Source: Cryomorphaceae bacterium (GTDB taxonomy: Bacteria; Bacteroidota; Bacteroidia; Flavobacteriales_G; Salibacteraceae). From it: DNA of 6,629 bases. A program made the translations under genes and the position numbers. The stretch lies in contig PXEK01000003.1 of assembly GCA_003564735.1 (NCBI GenBank), positions 1 to 6,629 on the forward strand, given 5' to 3'. Numbering within the stretch: the first letter of the stretch is position 1; every line of letters begins with the position of its first letter. Of this stretch, positions 6,236 through 6,629 are shown one piece after another. A model generated the notes under the pieces. That model worked only from the letters and a program-made list of their open reading frames with translations, had not been told where the DNA came from and did no database searches.

Positions 6236-6267
6236 AATCATCGCTTGAAATGAAAGCTTTGATGATT
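6236..6267 (+). terminator. Possible weak terminator of the recF operon
   Basis: AATCATC plus GCTT (6236-6246) pairs with AAGC (6254-6257) and GATGATT (6261-6267), with a three-base TTT bulge and a 7-nt loop. It lies 48 bp beyond the PKD lipoprotein stop. The following bases (ATTTACATATG) are not a true U tract, so terminator function is uncertain. Confidence 0.35.
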
Positions 6268-6319
6268 ATTTACATATGTAGCTTGCCTAAGCGGTGACCG
6301 GGAAGATAACGGAGGGTGT

Positions 6320-6350
6320 GGGTTGACCTTTCAATCATAACCCTTTCTTT
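6320..6350 (+). terminator. Possible second weak terminator, short stem with U-rich tail
   Basis: GGGTT (6320-6324) pairs with AACCC (6339-6343), and the plus strand continues TTTCTTTT. The stem is only five base pairs and the loop is 14 nt, so this is a weak candidate that could back up the hairpin at 6236-6267. Confidence 0.3.
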
Positions 6351-6403
6351 TCCATTCCGATAAAGCTTCTTGCTCGGAGACAGCTCACATTTTTATGATT
6401 ATT

Positions 6404-6493
6404 CGACACCCTCCGGGGTCGTGAAACTCGATAATTCCCGTTTACCCCGAGTTTACACTCGGGGCTATTCCTGCTCGACCCCTTCCGGGGTCG
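6404..6493. repeat. REP-like cluster of three GC-rich stem-loops
   Basis: Three hairpins lie in 90 bp. Stem A (6404-6421): CGAC-CCC with GGG-GTCG, one bulged A and a TCC loop. Stem B (6445-6464): CCCCGAGT with ACTCGGGG, 8 perfect pairs and loop TTAC. Stem C (6476-6493): CGACCCC with GGGGTCG, 7 perfect pairs and loop TTCC. A and C are near-copies in direct orientation, 72 bp apart, flanking B. The arrangement resembles REP-type elements seen repeatedly between genes in Bacteroidota genomes; that match is from memory and pattern, not a search. No transposase gene is in the window. Confidence 0.65.
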
Positions 6494-6543
6494 TAAGTGA
6501 GTCTACTTATCCACTCGATTCCACTCACAACGTGCCTCGCTTT

Positions 6544-6568
6544 ACACTTTCCGCTTCACACTTCCCGC
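6544..6568. repeat. Imperfect tandem 11-mer, period 14 bp
   Basis: ACACTTTCCGC (6544-6554) and ACACTTCCCGC (6558-6568) match at 10 of 11 bases, separated by three bases. It sits within the noncoding repeat-rich right end and may belong to the same repeat family as the stem-loop cluster. Confidence 0.4.
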
Positions 6569-6586
6569 AGAACGGCCTTAATGGCT

Positions 6587-6614
6587 AATGACGTTCGCGA
6601 AGCGAACAAATGAC
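6587..6614. repeat. Palindrome bracketed by AATGAC direct repeats
   Basis: GTTCGC (6593-6598) and GCGAAC (6602-6607) form a perfect 6-bp inverted repeat around GAA. The hexamer AATGAC directly precedes it (6587-6592) and recurs one base after it (6609-6614). It could be a protein-binding site, a repeat-element end or coincidence. Confidence 0.45.
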
Positions 6615-6629
6615 AAACTCTCGTTCCTT

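Larger units (their letters stand above)
6189..6629. other. 441-bp right-end region without a gene; stem-loops and short repeats
   Basis: No coding sequence is supported here. The only ORF of size (from 6370) runs straight through the palindrome cluster and reads repeat-derived peptide (STPSGVV twice). Contents in order: an imperfect hairpin at 6236-6267, a TACATATGTA palindrome (6271-6280), a weak GGGTT/AACCC hairpin (6320-6343) followed by TTTCTTTT, the three-stem cluster at 6404-6493, a GTGAGT/ACTCAC inverted pair (6497-6528), an imperfect direct repeat (6544-6568) and a palindrome at 6593-6607. Confidence 0.7.

Noticed and set aside
6404..6493. CRISPR-like repeat pair
   Set aside because: Only two unequal copies about 18 bp long, with an internal palindrome rather than a spacer; no cas genes.
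6507..6515. DnaA-box-like TTATCCACT, possible replication origin
   Set aside because: It is one imperfect site without a cluster, without an AT-rich unwinding region and without dnaA or dnaN; recF and rpmH nearby are not enough.
6370..6588. 72-codon plus-strand open frame reading STPSGVV twice
   Set aside because: It is translation through the palindromic repeat cluster; the repeated peptide comes from the duplicated stem-loop, not from a protein domain.

Overview
The window looks like ordinary chromosome from a member of the Bacteroidota, most likely Flavobacteriia or a related class. The evidence is A/T-rich leaders with weak Shine-Dalgarno sites, -7 promoter elements of the Bacteroidota type TAnnTTTG upstream of several genes, an OMPP1/FadL-like barrel, a PKD-domain lipoprotein, and a ribH / membrane TPR / divergent recF neighbourhood of the kind I know from that phylum. 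No phage, plasmid, CRISPR or transposase gene is visible.

Layout. (1) 1-1617, plus strand: the 3' part of an outer-membrane FadL-type protein, cut by the left edge of the window, then a short hotdog-fold acyl-CoA thioesterase 36 bp downstream. (2) 1618-3543, minus strand: a membrane-anchored TPR protein, then ribH (lumazine synthase, riboflavin pathway), then the very short rpmH (ribosomal protein L34, 52 aa). A clear intrinsic terminator with a nine-base U tract lies about 105 bp beyond rpmH, where it converges with the thioesterase gene. TAnnTTTG-type elements upstream of the TPR gene, ribH and rpmH suggest that each has its own promoter. (3) 3544-6188, plus strand: recF, divergent from the TPR gene, overlapped by 4 bp by a gene for an exported PEGA-like protein, followed 20 bp later by a PKD-domain lipoprotein gene. 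The spacing suggests a recF-led operon. (4) 6189-6629: no gene. It holds a weak hairpin after the operon and then a GC-rich cluster of stem-loops that resembles a REP-type intergenic repeat, with further small repeats up to the right edge.

Functionally this is mostly housekeeping (lipid uptake and acyl-CoA hydrolysis, riboflavin synthesis, translation, recombinational repair) plus envelope proteins of unknown role. I found no convincing new multi-gene system. The items most worth a second look are the stem-loop cluster at 6404-6493, an 11-bp inverted repeat spanning the ribH-TPR gap, the separation of rpmH from rnpA, and the coupling of recF to two envelope genes.
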